From positions 310,001 through 374,000 of the forward strand of contig NZ_ATVQ01000002.1 in assembly GCF_000420805.1 (NCBI RefSeq): 64,000 nucleotides of DNA, given 5' to 3'. This DNA comes from Yaniella halotolerans DSM 15476 (GTDB lineage Bacteria; Actinomycetota; Actinomycetes; Actinomycetales; Micrococcaceae). How positions within the stretch are numbered: position 1 is the stretch's first letter; each line of letters starts with the position of its first letter. Positions 17,899 to 27,411 of this stretch are shown here, in pieces. The position numbers and the translations under genes were made by a program. Below the pieces are notes generated by a model. The model was not told the origin of the DNA, did not search any database, and worked only from the letters and a program-made list of their open reading frames with translations.

Positions 17899-18720
17899 TT
17901 ATGATCTGCTGGCTTGACGGAAATCCGTGATCGCTTGAGTTGGTTCGCCGTGACGGACCAGTGCCTCCCCTACCAAGACTGCGTCTGCACCTTGTGCCGC
18001 ATACATGGCAACGTCACTGGCTTCTTTGACGCCGGACTCTGCAATTCGTATGACGCTATCTGGTAGCCGGTCGGCCAGGGTGCCGTAATGCGAGGTATCA
18101 ACTTCCAGTGTCTTCAGGTTCCGAACGTTAACTCCGACGATAGACGCATCAACTGCAGCGGCTCGCTCAATCTCTTCAACGGTATGTGTCTCGACAAGAG
18201 CATGCATGCCAAGCTCATGAGTCAACGCGAGATAATCACGCAGTTGGGCATCATCAAGCGCGGCCACAATCAAGAGGACTATGTCAGCATCGTGGGCACG
18301 AGTTTCATAGATTTGATATTCATCGACCGTGAAATCTTTGCGCAGCAGGGGGATATCCACGCGTGCTCGAACCGCATCGAAGTCCGCTAAAGAGCCGTTG
18401 AATCTCCGCTGTTCCGTCAACACGGAAATGGCGGATGCTCCCCCGGTCGCGTATTGCGCAGCAAGATCTGCTGGAGAACCGATATTCGCTAACGGACCTG
18501 CTGAGGGCGACGCACGTTTGACCTCGGCAATGATGCCAACACCATCGGGGTTATCGCGACCGCCGACGAGGGCAGCATGCGCATCCCGTGCCGGTGAAAC
18601 ATCGGCAGCAAGCTGTTGCATGCGCGACAGCGGTGTTATGGCTTTGCGGGCGTCCATATCTTCGATGACACCAGCGATGATGTCATCAAGGACCGTACCG
18701 GTAATCGGGTTTGGTGTCAT
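17899..18720 (-). CDS. trpC: indole-3-glycerol phosphate synthase
   Basis: 273 residues from the ATG at 18720, which overlaps the stop of the preceding gene by one base (TAATG). Catalytic signatures are IIAEVKRASPSAG, with its Lys, and LLRKDFTVDEYQIYE. They are followed by VGVNVRNLKTLEVD and IAESGVK. It closes the ring of carboxyphenylamino-deoxyribulose phosphate, the product of TrpF at 872-1423. It is monofunctional; the TrpC-TrpF fusion of corynebacteria and enterics is not seen here. Confidence 0.96.
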   Translation of the reverse strand: MTPNPITGTVLDDIIAGVIEDMDARKAITPLSRMQQLAADVSPARDAHAALVGGRDNPDGVGIIAEVKRASPSAGPLANIGSPADLAAQYATGGASAISVLTEQRRFNGSLADFDAVRARVDIPLLRKDFTVDEYQIYETRAHDADIVLLIVAALDDAQLRDYLALTHELGMHALVETHTVEEIERAAAVDASIVGVNVRNLKTLEVDTSHYGTLADRLPDSVIRIAESGVKEASDVAMYAAQGADAVLVGEALVRHGEPTQAITDFRQASRS

Positions 18721-18992
18721 TAGCCCTTGTAATCTCCGTTGGCGCCCTTGCCTGCCAGACGCATAAAGAAGGCAACTGGCAAACCGAGTACGGCGATTCC
18801 GATCCCGATCCACATGACAACCCAGCCTGATGCAAGTGCGCTAATGCCTGCAATGACAAGCCCGACGAGCACCAACATCACGAGGGCCCATGCAGCCGGC
18901 GAGTTACCATGGCTTGGTGATTCATCGTGAGTTGGGTCATTCAAGATGCGACCGTACTCATCAACTTTTAATTCTTCAGTCATATTCGCCAT
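18720..18992 (-). CDS. HGxxPAAW family membrane protein of the trp operon
   Basis: 90 residues. The family-defining motif HGNSPAAW comes first, followed by two hydrophobic segments of about 20 residues and a short basic tail. The family sits next to trpC in many actinobacteria (Rv1610 in M. tuberculosis, from memory). Its function is unknown; location in the cytoplasmic membrane is inferred. The ATG at 18992 is chosen because GGAAAGAAAGG lies upstream; an ATG at 18983 is possible. Its stop overlaps the trpC start, so the two are translationally coupled. Confidence 0.8.
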   Translation of the reverse strand: MANMTEELKVDEYGRILNDPTHDESPSHGNSPAAWALVMLVLVGLVIAGISALASGWVVMWIGIGIAVLGLPVAFFMRLAGKGANGDYKG

Positions 18993-19116
18993 TTGGGTGA
19001 TGCCTTTCTTTCCGCCAGAACATTTTCCGGCAGCCTCAAGTTGCTGACGATGATATGTGTCCCATTGTGCCATTTTTTCGTAGTGACCACTGTAGAACAC
19101 GAACTACTACGGGATT

Positions 19117-19731
19117 TTAGGTTGGATCTTCGCCGCGGGACAATTCATCCCAAGTATCGATTTCATCAAGCGGTCCATCGTGATTGGCTTGTGTTGGCTG
19201 GTTCACGTCGTACTTTTTGGTTTTTCCAAGTGACCAGCGGGAGCCCTGTGTCAACGCAATGATGCCTCCGACCAGGACAATGACGGCGCCCAGCACTGTC
19301 AGCCAGGGCAGCAGCGATACCTCGATATTCTCGACAGCATTTGTTGTGGCTGTGGTTCCGGTAGATTCCGAGATCTTCTGGGCTGCAGCATTGAATGGGT
19401 TGACCAGTACATTGATGGTTGTTGCGCCGATCGCTAATGCTCCGAGGATGGCTACACAGCCGATAATCCATCGCCCAATGTTGCGTGCGATGGACAGAGC
19501 CGCACCGGCGGCAATAGTTACCAACGACATTGCGGTAATCACGGGCGAGGCTTCTTGACCGGATAAAGTCATTTGCGTGAGGTGTGTTGCCTCGAATCCA
19601 GCGGCCGTCACCCAGGTTTGAGTGGAGCCGATCAATGCTAGTGCGCCTCCAATCAACAACACCAGCACGGTCATACCGCGGTTGAGACCTTTGGAGGACT
19701 GAGGGTTATCAATAGGGAGCGGAGTGGTCAT
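19117..19731 (-). CDS. Trp biosynthesis-associated membrane protein
   Basis: 204 residues with four hydrophobic segments (about residues 20-40, 62-82, 87-107 and 142-162). A hydrophilic end has the family-typical WDELSRGEDPT. Such proteins are encoded between trpE and trpC in Actinobacteria (the TIGR02234 type). No biochemical role is established; a regulatory or transport role in tryptophan synthesis is only inferred from position. Its ATG directly follows the trpE stop (TAGATG). The gap to the next gene is about 125 bases. Confidence 0.85.
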   Translation of the reverse strand: MTTPLPIDNPQSSKGLNRGMTVLVLLIGGALALIGSTQTWVTAAGFEATHLTQMTLSGQEASPVITAMSLVTIAAGAALSIARNIGRWIIGCVAILGALAIGATTINVLVNPFNAAAQKISESTGTTATTNAVENIEVSLLPWLTVLGAVIVLVGGIIALTQGSRWSLGKTKKYDVNQPTQANHDGPLDEIDTWDELSRGEDPT

Positions 19732-21300
19732 CTAGTTCTGTTTTCCAGCCTTGATGTCTTGGAGTTCTTGGGCTGCCAAGACTGCACGAATTGCGGCAGT
19801 AGCTTTGGTCAGCGTTTCATGCGCTTCAGTGGCGGGAACGGATTCGGCCACAATGCCTGCGCCTGCCTGTAGATAGGCTACTTGATCTTTGATGACGGCG
19901 GTTCGAATCGTGATGGCCATGTCCATGTTGCCGGCAAGATCGAAGTAGCCGACAGTACCGCCGAATGGGCCTCGTGCCTGTGGTTCCCATTCGTCGAGGA
20001 GTTCGAGCGCCCGGTGTTTCGGTGAGCCCGAGAGTGTTCCCGCCGGGAAGTTTGCCCGTAAAACGTCCAGGGCGGTGGTGTTTGCACCAATATCGCCCTC
20101 CACCGTAGAAACCAGGTGCAGAATATGTGAGAACTGCTGGACGATCATGAAGTCGGAAACCTCTACAGTACCGGGTGCACACACTGCAGAGAGTTCGGCT
20201 TTGGCCAGTTCGACTAACTGGACGTGTTCATCCCGTTCTTTCGGATCTCCGAGCAACTCCTCGCTAATCGACCGGATCGTGTGCGAGGGGTCTTTCGGCT
20301 TAGAACCACCGATGGGGTGGGTCAGGACGCGCTTATCTTTGACGGAGACCAAGGTCTCTGGTGACGCTCCGACAAGATGGTAAGTGCCGTCTCGATCCGG
20401 GTATTCAAAGGTATACAGAAACATGTATGGGCTGGGATTGATGGCACGCAATACGCGGTAGGTATCGAAGGCAGTTGCCGTGGTTTCTGTGGTGAAGCGA
20501 CGGGAGATGACAAGCTGCGAAACTTCTCCCTCACGTATTGACTGCTGGGTCTTCCGCACCGCATTGAGAAAATCCTTTTCATGCCAGGAATGCCCAATTT
20601 TCGTGGAGAAGTCTTGGTCCAACCATCCTGCAGGTGCAAACGAAACGGGGTCGGCCACCGGTTCGGCAAGGCGTTGAACCATACTCTCGAGTCGTGCTAC
20701 TGCGCGATCGTATGCGCCGTCGACCCCCGTGGACTCGCCATCAAAGTTAATGGCATTGGCAACAAGGGTCACGGTGCCGTCCCAGGAGTCATGAATAGCG
20801 AGATCGGTGACGAGGTTCATGGCCATCGACGGCAGATTGAGATCGTCTTTGGGCCCCTCCCCGAGTTCCACCCATGCACGGACCGTGTCCCAGCCCAAGA
20901 ATCCTACGAAACCTGAAACTAAATGTGGCAGCGCATCCGAGATATCAGCCCGAGCATCGGTCGCCAAAAAATTGAGCGACTCTTCGAGTACCTCCAAGGG
21001 AGTGCCCGAGGATGGTACCCCGGCTGGCACTCGACCCTGCCACACTGCCTGACCATCCTGTTCAGTTAAAGTGGCAGCTGTCCCAGCTCCGATAAAGGAA
21101 TATCGAGACCACTTACCGTCTTGTCCGGCAGACTCCAACAGGAACGTGCCGGGAGCATCATTTGCTAGCCGTCGATAAATTCCGACGGGGGTCAAACCAT
21201 CCGGTAGCAGCGTGGTGGTTACCGGAATGACCTTATGGTCGGCTTTTGCGAGTTCGTGGAACGCTTCGCGGGTGGGAAACACTGGGCCAATATCACGCAT
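19732..21300 (-). CDS. trpE: anthranilate synthase component I, with atypical motif
   Basis: 522 residues. The N-terminal tryptophan-feedback site has LLESAGQDGKWSRYSFIG. The chorismate-binding domain has GASPETLVSV, FPAGTLSGSPKHRALE, FGGTVGYFDLAGNMDMAITIRTAV and QAGAGIVAESVPATE. It makes anthranilate from chorismate with glutamine-derived ammonia from TrpG, which is not in this window. Two conserved stretches deviate: PIAGTRPRG is PIGGSKPKD, and MLVDLGRNDLGRV is QLVELAKAELSAV. Position and the LLES site still favour TrpE over other chorismate enzymes. It is preceded by hisI and followed by the trp membrane proteins. Confidence 0.88.
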   Translation of the reverse strand: MRDIGPVFPTREAFHELAKADHKVIPVTTTLLPDGLTPVGIYRRLANDAPGTFLLESAGQDGKWSRYSFIGAGTAATLTEQDGQAVWQGRVPAGVPSSGTPLEVLEESLNFLATDARADISDALPHLVSGFVGFLGWDTVRAWVELGEGPKDDLNLPSMAMNLVTDLAIHDSWDGTVTLVANAINFDGESTGVDGAYDRAVARLESMVQRLAEPVADPVSFAPAGWLDQDFSTKIGHSWHEKDFLNAVRKTQQSIREGEVSQLVISRRFTTETTATAFDTYRVLRAINPSPYMFLYTFEYPDRDGTYHLVGASPETLVSVKDKRVLTHPIGGSKPKDPSHTIRSISEELLGDPKERDEHVQLVELAKAELSAVCAPGTVEVSDFMIVQQFSHILHLVSTVEGDIGANTTALDVLRANFPAGTLSGSPKHRALELLDEWEPQARGPFGGTVGYFDLAGNMDMAITIRTAVIKDQVAYLQAGAGIVAESVPATEAHETLTKATAAIRAVLAAQELQDIKAGKQN

Positions 21301-21325
21301 TATGTTCTTTCATGTGGTCAAAAAT

Positions 21326-21706
21326 CTATTCGGTGCCAGTAACGGTCAGTGTTCGACCGGTAAAGCATGTGGGGGTACCTGTGTGACAGGCCGGACCCTG
21401 CTGGTTGACGACCACCAGTACGGTGTCATTATCGCAGTCGAGAGCGACTGATACCACGTGTTGTGTGTGGCCGGAGGTATCACCTTTGCGCCAGTATTCT
21501 GCGCGTGAACGTGACCAATACCAGGCTCTGCCAGTGGTCAATGTCTTATGGAGGGCTTGATCGTTCATCCAGCCCAGCATGAGAACCTCATGACTTTGAG
21601 CGTCTTGGACGATCGCGGGGATTAATCCGTCGGCGTTTCGTTTCAGTTGCGCGGCAATCTTGGGGTCAAGATCGGATTCAGGCAGAGAAACTTCAGAATT
21701 GTTCAT
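21326..21706 (-). CDS. hisI: phosphoribosyl-AMP cyclohydrolase
   Basis: 126 residues from the ATG at 21706. The conserved [21 protein letters not shown] segment is split in zinc enzymes of this family by the metal ligands DCDNDTVL and [12 protein letters not shown], all present. It opens the ring of phosphoribosyl-AMP, step three of histidine synthesis. A GTG at 21745 would add 13 residues. I prefer 21706 because TACACT with TGGCAA 17 bases upstream suggests a promoter firing just ahead of that ATG. There is no HisE domain; HisE is separate at 24126. Confidence 0.94.
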   Translation of the reverse strand: MNNSEVSLPESDLDPKIAAQLKRNADGLIPAIVQDAQSHEVLMLGWMNDQALHKTLTTGRAWYWSRSRAEYWRKGDTSGHTQHVVSVALDCDNDTVLVVVNQQGPACHTGTPTCFTGRTLTVTGTE

Positions 21707-21772
21707 GATGGATCTAGTGTAGGACGGCTTGTCTGCTGTTGCCACTGATCAACACGTGATAATTTCACATAT

Positions 21773-22450
21773 GTGACAAACATTTCTGCGGGGCCCCATT
21801 CTCAAGACGGCGACGACTTTGTTGCCGCATCTCGTGCTGCCTTTGTGGCAGCGCTATATGCGGCCGGTCCAAATGAGCCCACTCTTGTGGATCAGTGGCA
21901 GACGCAGCACCTTGCGGCTTCAGTTTATCTTCGAGAAAACCCGCACCAAGTCACAAGCCGAGCATCTGGAACTTCCAGCGCAACAATGAATACGGCTATC
22001 GAAAAACTGGCCGAGGAATCGTCTTCTCGCAAGGCGTTCTATAATCTCGTGCGCAAAATTGGTGATGGCGCCGAGTCACAATCAGCCGGACAACGTCCCT
22101 CGCTGTTCAAGCGTATTCGAAATTCTATGAAGCAGCGTCGGCACGAAACAGAGAGTTTGCTCCTAGAATTCTTTGTGCATACAGAAGATATTCGGCGCGC
22201 TCAGAGTCGCTGGGCTCCACGAAAGCTCTCTGATACCTACGCCAGTGCACTCTTTGAACAGTTGCGTGAACAAGCTCGAAAGTACTACGGCAATGCAAAA
22301 ACTGGCTATGTTTTGGTGCGCACCAACGGGGAACGAATTGTGGCCAAACGTGGCACGACCTTGACCTACGTGACCGGCCCGGCCGGAGAGTTAGTTCTTC
22401 ATGCTCTCGGCCGTCCGGACCACGCACTGGTCTTAATCGATCGTCCTTAA
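21773..22450 (+). CDS. TIGR03085/DinB-like family protein
   Basis: 225 residues, starting at GTG 21773; an overlapping ATG at 21771 is out of frame. The N-terminal part reads GPNEPTLVDQWQTQHLAASVYLRENPHQ, and a central ETESLLLEFFVHTEDIRRAQ. This matches the mycothiol-dependent isomerase-like four-helix fold of actinobacterial TIGR03083/03085 proteins, in which a Glu and His contribute to a metal site. The substrate is unknown. It is transcribed divergently from hisI with only 66 bases between, and converges with hisF. It is an old neighbour of his genes in related genomes, but a role in histidine synthesis is not shown. Confidence 0.75.
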   Translation: MTNISAGPHSQDGDDFVAASRAAFVAALYAAGPNEPTLVDQWQTQHLAASVYLRENPHQVTSRASGTSSATMNTAIEKLAEESSSRKAFYNLVRKIGDGAESQSAGQRPSLFKRIRNSMKQRRHETESLLLEFFVHTEDIRRAQSRWAPRKLSDTYASALFEQLREQARKYYGNAKTGYVLVRTNGERIVAKRGTTLTYVTGPAGELVLHALGRPDHALVLIDRP

Positions 22451-22463
22451 AACGGTCGAGTCG

Positions 22464-23231
22464 TTAGCGACGTACGGTAAATCCAGCTGCTTCAATAGCG
22501 TCTTTAACTTGACCAATCATATCGTCTGGTCCGTAGTGAAACAGTGATGCTGCCAATACAGCTTGCGCACCTGCTTCGATGGCGGGTGGGAAGTGTGATG
22601 GTTCACCAGCACCCCCCGAGGCAATCAGTGGCACTGACACAGCAGCTCGAACAGCTTTAATCATGTCAACATCGAAGCCATCGCGGGTTCCGTCCGCGTC
22701 GATGGAGTTGATGAGAATTTCGCCAACACCACGCTCTTCTGCCTCTTGAACCCAGGCAATAGCGTCCATTCCGGTACCCTCTTTGCCGCCCTTGATCATG
22801 ACTTCATAGCCGGATGGCATAGCGGGATTTGCTTGTGCATCGAGCGACAGGACAAGGACCTGGGCTCCCCATGTATTGGAGATTTCATTGAGTAGATCAG
22901 GATTAGAAACTGCTGCCGAACTGATCGAGACTTTGTCAGCACCATTGCGAAGCAGTTGGTCAACGTGTTCGACGCTACGAATCCCGCCACCAACGGTGAG
23001 TGGGATAAACACTTCTTTAGCGGTGCTGTTGACGAGTTCGTATGTTGTGTCGCGTTGTTCGGTTGTTGCGGTGACGTCGAGGAAGGTGATCTCATCGGCA
23101 CCGGCGTTATTATAACGGTGGGCAAGTTCTGCAGGGTCTCCGGCATCTCGAAGATTTTCGAAATTTACGCCCTTGACGACTCGGCCGTTATTGACATCCA
23201 GGCATGGGATGACGCGAATTACAGTGCTCAT
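22464..23231 (-). CDS. hisF: imidazole glycerol phosphate synthase subunit HisF
   Basis: 255 residues. [19 protein letters not shown] carries the first catalytic Asp (Asp11 in the family), and the second phosphate-binding half reads [12 protein letters not shown]. The second catalytic Asp lies in [16 protein letters not shown]. It forms the cyclase half of the HisH-HisF amidotransferase, making imidazole glycerol phosphate and AICAR. The ATG at 23231 has GAGGA seven bases upstream. HisH and HisA are not in the window. Confidence 0.97.
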   Translation of the reverse strand: MSTVIRVIPCLDVNNGRVVKGVNFENLRDAGDPAELAHRYNNAGADEITFLDVTATTEQRDTTYELVNSTAKEVFIPLTVGGGIRSVEHVDQLLRNGADKVSISSAAVSNPDLLNEISNTWGAQVLVLSLDAQANPAMPSGYEVMIKGGKEGTGMDAIAWVQEAEERGVGEILINSIDADGTRDGFDVDMIKAVRAAVSVPLIASGGAGEPSHFPPAIEAGAQAVLAASLFHYGPDDMIGQVKDAIEAAGFTVRR

Positions 23232-23253
23232 GATTTTCCTCGCGGTTGTTGGG

Positions 23254-24105
23254 TTATAGGCGGATAGCGTGAATCGCTGAGGCCAAAATTGCTTTGGCCC
23301 CCATTTCATAGAGTTCGTCCATGATGCGGTTCATGTCTTTTTTCTTGGCCATGGAACGGACCGCGACCCACTTTTCGTCGGCCAGCGATGCGATCGTCGG
23401 TGATTCCAGTCCCGGAGTCACTTTTAATGCAGCTTCCATGTGTTCTTTTGGTACGTCATAATCAACCATGACGTATTCGCGAGCGACCAGTACACCACGG
23501 AGCCGCTGGATGAGTTTGTCCAGCGCGGCTGGATGTTGTCCTGTTTGGCCGATCAAAATCGCTTCAGAATGCAGAATCGGGTCGCCAAGAATTTCCATAC
23601 CGGCGGCTTTGAGCGTTGAGCCGGTCTCGACAACATCGGCTATAGCGTCAGCAACACCGAGCGAGACCGAGGATTCGACCGCGCCGTCCAGGTGGACAAT
23701 ACGTTCAGGCTGAATATCAGAGGACTTCATGAAGTCCGATAGCAGACCGTCGTAGGACGTTGCGATCCGCTTTCCTGCAAGTTCATTAACAGAGGTAAAT
23801 TTTCCGGCCGGGGCGGCAAAACGGAAGGTGGAACGGGCAAAGCCCAGTCCCATGACTTCTTCGGCTGCATTCCCGACTTGAGCGTCCAGGAAGAGGTCTC
23901 GACCGGTGAGCCCAGCGTCGAGCGTCCCCTTGGCGACATAGATAGCGATATCTCGTGGACGCAAGTAGAAAAACTCAACATCATTCTCGGGGTCTACGAG
24001 CACTAGCTCTTTAGAATCACGACGCTGCCGGTAACCAGCTTCACTGAGCGTTTCACGAGCTGCATCGGACAAGGAGCCCTTGTTGGGCACAGCAATGCGC
24101 AACAT
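23254..24105 (-). CDS. hisG: ATP phosphoribosyltransferase
   Basis: 283 residues, the long HisG form. The N-terminal motif is [13 protein letters not shown]. The PRPP-binding loop lies in [18 protein letters not shown], with the E(T/x)GxTL signature. A C-terminal ACT-like regulatory domain of about 75 residues begins near [13 protein letters not shown]. It catalyses the first committed step, ATP plus PRPP to phosphoribosyl-ATP, and long forms are feedback-inhibited by histidine through the C-terminal domain. It follows hisE by 20 bases. Confidence 0.97.
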   Translation of the reverse strand: MLRIAVPNKGSLSDAARETLSEAGYRQRRDSKELVLVDPENDVEFFYLRPRDIAIYVAKGTLDAGLTGRDLFLDAQVGNAAEEVMGLGFARSTFRFAAPAGKFTSVNELAGKRIATSYDGLLSDFMKSSDIQPERIVHLDGAVESSVSLGVADAIADVVETGSTLKAAGMEILGDPILHSEAILIGQTGQHPAALDKLIQRLRGVLVAREYVMVDYDVPKEHMEAALKVTPGLESPTIASLADEKWVAVRSMAKKKDMNRIMDELYEMGAKAILASAIHAIRL

Positions 24106-24125
24106 TTTGCGTTTGATTCTCCTAG

Positions 24126-24389
24126 TTAGAGGTATTTGTAGACATCTTCCAGTGAGATACCTTTGGCAAGCATCATGACTTGGAGGTGATAGAGCAGTTG
24201 GGAGATCTCCTCGGCTGCTTCATCATTGGTTTCATAACGTGCGGCCATCCACACTTCTGCTGCTTCTTCGACAACTTTCTTACCGATCGCATGGACCCCG
24301 GCATCCAGTTGTTGTACGGTCCCAGAGCCTTCTGGGCGGGTGCGAGCTTTTTCAGCTAGTTCAGCAAAGAGTTCTTCGAAGGTTTTCAC
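24126..24389 (-). CDS. hisE: phosphoribosyl-ATP diphosphatase
   Basis: 87 residues from the GTG at 24389. That start gives [21 protein letters not shown], the normal HisE beginning; an in-frame TTG at 24428 adds 13 residues not expected for the family. The MazG-like helical core [14 protein letters not shown] followed by [14 protein letters not shown] supplies the Mg-binding Glu/Asp residues. It hydrolyses phosphoribosyl-ATP to phosphoribosyl-AMP, feeding HisI. Confidence 0.94.
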   Translation of the reverse strand: MKTFEELFAELAEKARTRPEGSGTVQQLDAGVHAIGKKVVEEAAEVWMAARYETNDEAAEEISQLLYHLQVMMLAKGISLEDVYKYL

Positions 24390-24456
24390 AGTACTAGCGT
24401 AGTTGTTCAAAACCAGGTTCGTGTACAACGATGCACTTCATGACACGGTTTTTTAT

Positions 24457-25179
24457 TTACCGATGTGAATCCGTGGCCGAGTCTTGCAGTGTGGGGTCGA
24501 GCATGAGCGTTTCGACTGCGGGTTTTTCTTTGGCCCTAGCGCGTGCCCAGACGAAGAATCCGACGAGCGTGAAGACGCCATAAAACACATACATAAATGC
24601 TGAGGCGTAGTAACCAGCGGAGAAAAGGAGCGGCACACCAACGATATCGACGACGACCCAGATGAGCCAGAACTCTACCCATCCCTTCGCCATACCGTAG
24701 GTCGCTAATAGTGAGCCGACAAATGTCCAGGCGTCTGCCCAGACGGGTTCAAATGAGCCGAGTATGCGGAACAATGGGGTCAGTGCCAGCGTTCCCACGA
24801 CGAGAATCACGATTAACCAGGTGCGGACAGGCCAGGAAGTCCAGGTCGGCACGATCGCAGTGGCTTCACCGCTTGAGGAGCGCTCTGTTTGAGATTTTCG
24901 CCACTGCACCCAGCCATAAATAGACACCACGATGAACATAATTTGTCGACCGGCTTGTCCCAGCAGGCTGGGTACATCTGCACCACCGAATAAGCTGCCT
25001 AAGAATACCGTCAGCAGGGTGAGGTTGCCGATGATACCGACCGGCCACGCCCAAACCTTGCGTTGCATCCCACCAAGCGCTGAGGCTAAGCCAAATACAT
25101 TGCCGAACACTTCTCGCATCAGCAGCCCGCCGCCTGCAATCGGGATGGTCCAATTGAACAGGTCAATGAGCCACTGCAT
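24457..25179 (-). CDS. pnuC: PnuC-family vitamin transporter (nicotinamide riboside or riboflavin)
   Basis: 240 residues with about seven helices. PnuC-family marks are VSIYGWVQWRK, then WADAWTFVGSLLATYGMAKGW and VEFWLIWVVVDIVGVPL. PnuC proteins move nicotinamide riboside by facilitated diffusion. Homologues in corynebacteria and streptomycetes (PnuX/RibM) move riboflavin instead, and sequence alone does not separate them here. Its location, 17 bases after rpe, is where the riboflavin biosynthesis genes lie in M. tuberculosis and Arthrobacter. That favours riboflavin as the substrate (inference). No FMN riboswitch fits in the 17-base gap. Confidence 0.88.
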   Translation of the reverse strand: MQWLIDLFNWTIPIAGGGLLMREVFGNVFGLASALGGMQRKVWAWPVGIIGNLTLLTVFLGSLFGGADVPSLLGQAGRQIMFIVVSIYGWVQWRKSQTERSSSGEATAIVPTWTSWPVRTWLIVILVVGTLALTPLFRILGSFEPVWADAWTFVGSLLATYGMAKGWVEFWLIWVVVDIVGVPLLFSAGYYASAFMYVFYGVFTLVGFFVWARARAKEKPAVETLMLDPTLQDSATDSHR

Positions 25180-25196
25180 GGTGATGAGTCCCCTTT

Positions 25197-25853
25197 TTAA
25201 CGTTGTGAGTTACGTGCTAGAGTTCGCAAATTGTCGATGGCTTTGTTCGGGTCATCGGCGGAGTACACGGCCGAACCTGCGACAAATACATCAGCCCCGG
25301 CTTCCGCGGCTCGTTCAATAGTATCCGGCGCCACTCCTCCGTCAATTTGAAGCGCGATAGGGACCCCAGAATCTTCAATAGCTTGTCGTGCGCGCCGGAT
25401 TTTTGGCAACACGACATCCAAGAAGGACTGCCCGCCGAAACCTGGTTCGACCGTCATCAATAACACCATGTCGAGTTCGGTCAGCATATCCATATACGGC
25501 TCGATCGGCGTTGCTGGTTTCAGCGCCATGGAGGCCTTGGAGCCTCGAGCACGCAATTCGCGAGCGAGTCGGATCGGAGCTCCGGAGGCTTCCACGTGAA
25601 AGGTGACGGATTCAGCACCGAGGTCGGCGTAGTCAGGCGCCCACCGGTCGGCGTCCTCGATCATGAGATGGATATCCAGTGGCTTGTGTGTCGCTGCCCG
25701 TATTGCTTTCACGACTGGTAGACCCATGGTCAGGTTCGGCACGAAATGATTGTCCATGACGTCCACATGAATGGCGTCCGAGTTTCCGATTCGTTCAATT
25801 TCATCAGCGAGGTAAGCGAAGTCTGCGGACAGAATGGAGGGATTAATTTGCAT
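25197..25853 (-). CDS. rpe: ribulose-phosphate 3-epimerase
   Basis: 218 residues, a TIM barrel. [17 protein letters not shown] opens the protein. The metal ligands are [12 protein letters not shown] and LDIHLMI, and [10 protein letters not shown] with QIDGGV completes the active site. It interconverts ribulose-5-phosphate and xylulose-5-phosphate in the pentose phosphate pathway. It follows rsmB by 38 bases on the same strand, as in related genomes. Confidence 0.97.
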   Translation of the reverse strand: MQINPSILSADFAYLADEIERIGNSDAIHVDVMDNHFVPNLTMGLPVVKAIRAATHKPLDIHLMIEDADRWAPDYADLGAESVTFHVEASGAPIRLARELRARGSKASMALKPATPIEPYMDMLTELDMVLLMTVEPGFGGQSFLDVVLPKIRRARQAIEDSGVPIALQIDGGVAPDTIERAAEAGADVFVAGSAVYSADDPNKAIDNLRTLARNSQR

Positions 25854-25891
25854 CAGAATCGTGTTCCTTCGATACGTAGACGGCGTAACGG

Positions 25892-27406
25892 TTAGTGGGT
25901 CAGCACAGCGAAAAACATGGCGTCGGTTTTATGCAGGTCGGGCCAAAGCTGCGTCATATTTGATTCCGCTTCACCTGACGTCACGGACTCACGAGCTAGG
26001 ACCGATCCCCCTTCACCTTCCAGCGCGGAATGCTGCAGGGTTGATGCCGAGTCAAGGAGCCGGACATCGGGGTTTCGTTTAATGACATCCGTGACCTGCA
26101 GTGCTGTTTCGGCGATATGTGGCGAGCACGTAACGTAGGCAAGCAGCCCTCCTGGCTTTAACATCTTGACCGCAGCATCCAAGAGTTGGGCTTGCAGTTT
26201 CGTCAGTGTGGCGAGATCTTGTGGGGTGCGGCGCCAACGTGACTCTGGACGACGGCGAAGAGCACCGAGACCTGTACACGGGGCATCAAGCAAGATGCGA
26301 TCGAAACGGTGGGCGTTGTCAGGATCCTCGCCCATTTGTACTCCATCTGCAACAGAAGTCGTCCAGGCGTCCTCGTCAACAACACGAAGTGCTTGCTGGA
26401 CCAGCTTGGTTCGATGCTCGGAAACATCATTCGCCACGAGTGTTGCACCCTGAGAGGCGGCCAGCGACGCCAAAACAGCTGCCTTGCCGCCGGGGCCCGC
26501 AGACATATCAAGCCAGGTTTCACCGGACTGAACCGGCCGTGCACGAACGAGTGCCCGTGCCGTCAGCTGTGAGCCGATATCCTGCACGCGGACCGTGCCC
26601 TCAGCCACACCGGGAATTCGACCGGCGTCACCACCAGCAAACACCGCGGCCTCCGGTGCGAGGGTCGATGCGGTTGCACCATAGTCGATGACCGGTCCAA
26701 GCTCCCCGATACCAGGCAACGCAATGAGGTTGAGCTCTGGGGCAATATTATTTGCCGCAAGTACCTGCGGCAAGTCTGCAGGATTCCGCCCGTGATAGGC
26801 CATGGATTGTTTAATGGCCCGCAAAATCCAGGTGGGATGGGCATACCGGACCGATAAATCCTTGTCGGTGTCTCCGGGGGCCAGCGTATCGAACCATTCC
26901 TCAATGCTCTTCTGGCTAACTTTGCGCAAGACTGCATTCACAAGTCCCGACGGTCCTGCCCCAATTTCCGACCGCACTAGGGCCACGGTGGTATCCAGCG
27001 CAGCGTGGGCGGGGACTCGCATATTGAGGAGCTGATGTGTGCCGAGGCGCAGGGCGTCCAAAACCGGTTTATCTAGCTTGATAACAGGACGGTCAACGCA
27101 CTCCGCCAAGATCGCATCGTATGTTCCGGTGTTGCGAAGCGTGCCGTAGGTCAATTCCGTAGCGAAAGCCGCATCCTGGCGGTCAAGTTTGTTTCTGCGA
27201 ATGCGAGTCGGCAGGACCAGGTTGGCATATGCATCGTCATTGCTTACGGCTTGTAAAATTTGAAACGCTGTCAACCGTGAAGGATCAGCCCTTCTCGCAC
27301 GTTGCGCCGGCGCTTTTTCTGAGAACTGCCGTTGGCGCCCCTGTTGTCCGCGATTGCGTTGGCGGCCTTTCGTGTTGCGTCGGCTTTGTGAAGTGTTGTC
27401 TGCCAA
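25892..27406 (-). CDS. rsmB: 16S rRNA m5C967 methyltransferase RsmB
   Basis: 504 residues. A basic, Arg/Gln-rich start of about 40 residues is followed by a NusB-like RNA-binding domain (about 45-175, [10 protein letters not shown] to GLVNAVLRK). A C-terminal Rossmann methyltransferase follows, with [16 protein letters not shown] for SAM binding. The catalytic pair is in DAPCTGLG (motif IV) and VTCSPH (motif VI, nucleophilic Cys). It methylates cytosine 967 of 16S rRNA. It sits 5 bases downstream of fmt, in the conserved def-fmt-rsmB order. Confidence 0.95.
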   Translation of the reverse strand: MADNTSQSRRNTKGRQRNRGQQGRQRQFSEKAPAQRARRADPSRLTAFQILQAVSNDDAYANLVLPTRIRRNKLDRQDAAFATELTYGTLRNTGTYDAILAECVDRPVIKLDKPVLDALRLGTHQLLNMRVPAHAALDTTVALVRSEIGAGPSGLVNAVLRKVSQKSIEEWFDTLAPGDTDKDLSVRYAHPTWILRAIKQSMAYHGRNPADLPQVLAANNIAPELNLIALPGIGELGPVIDYGATASTLAPEAAVFAGGDAGRIPGVAEGTVRVQDIGSQLTARALVRARPVQSGETWLDMSAGPGGKAAVLASLAASQGATLVANDVSEHRTKLVQQALRVVDEDAWTTSVADGVQMGEDPDNAHRFDRILLDAPCTGLGALRRRPESRWRRTPQDLATLTKLQAQLLDAAVKMLKPGGLLAYVTCSPHIAETALQVTDVIKRNPDVRLLDSASTLQHSALEGEGGSVLARESVTSGEAESNMTQLWPDLHKTDAMFFAVLTH

Positions 27407-27411
27407 AATTC

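Noticed and set aside
25180-25196. FMN riboswitch for pnuC
   Set aside because: Only 17 bases separate rpe and pnuC, and the 38-base rsmB-rpe gap is too short for an RFN element.
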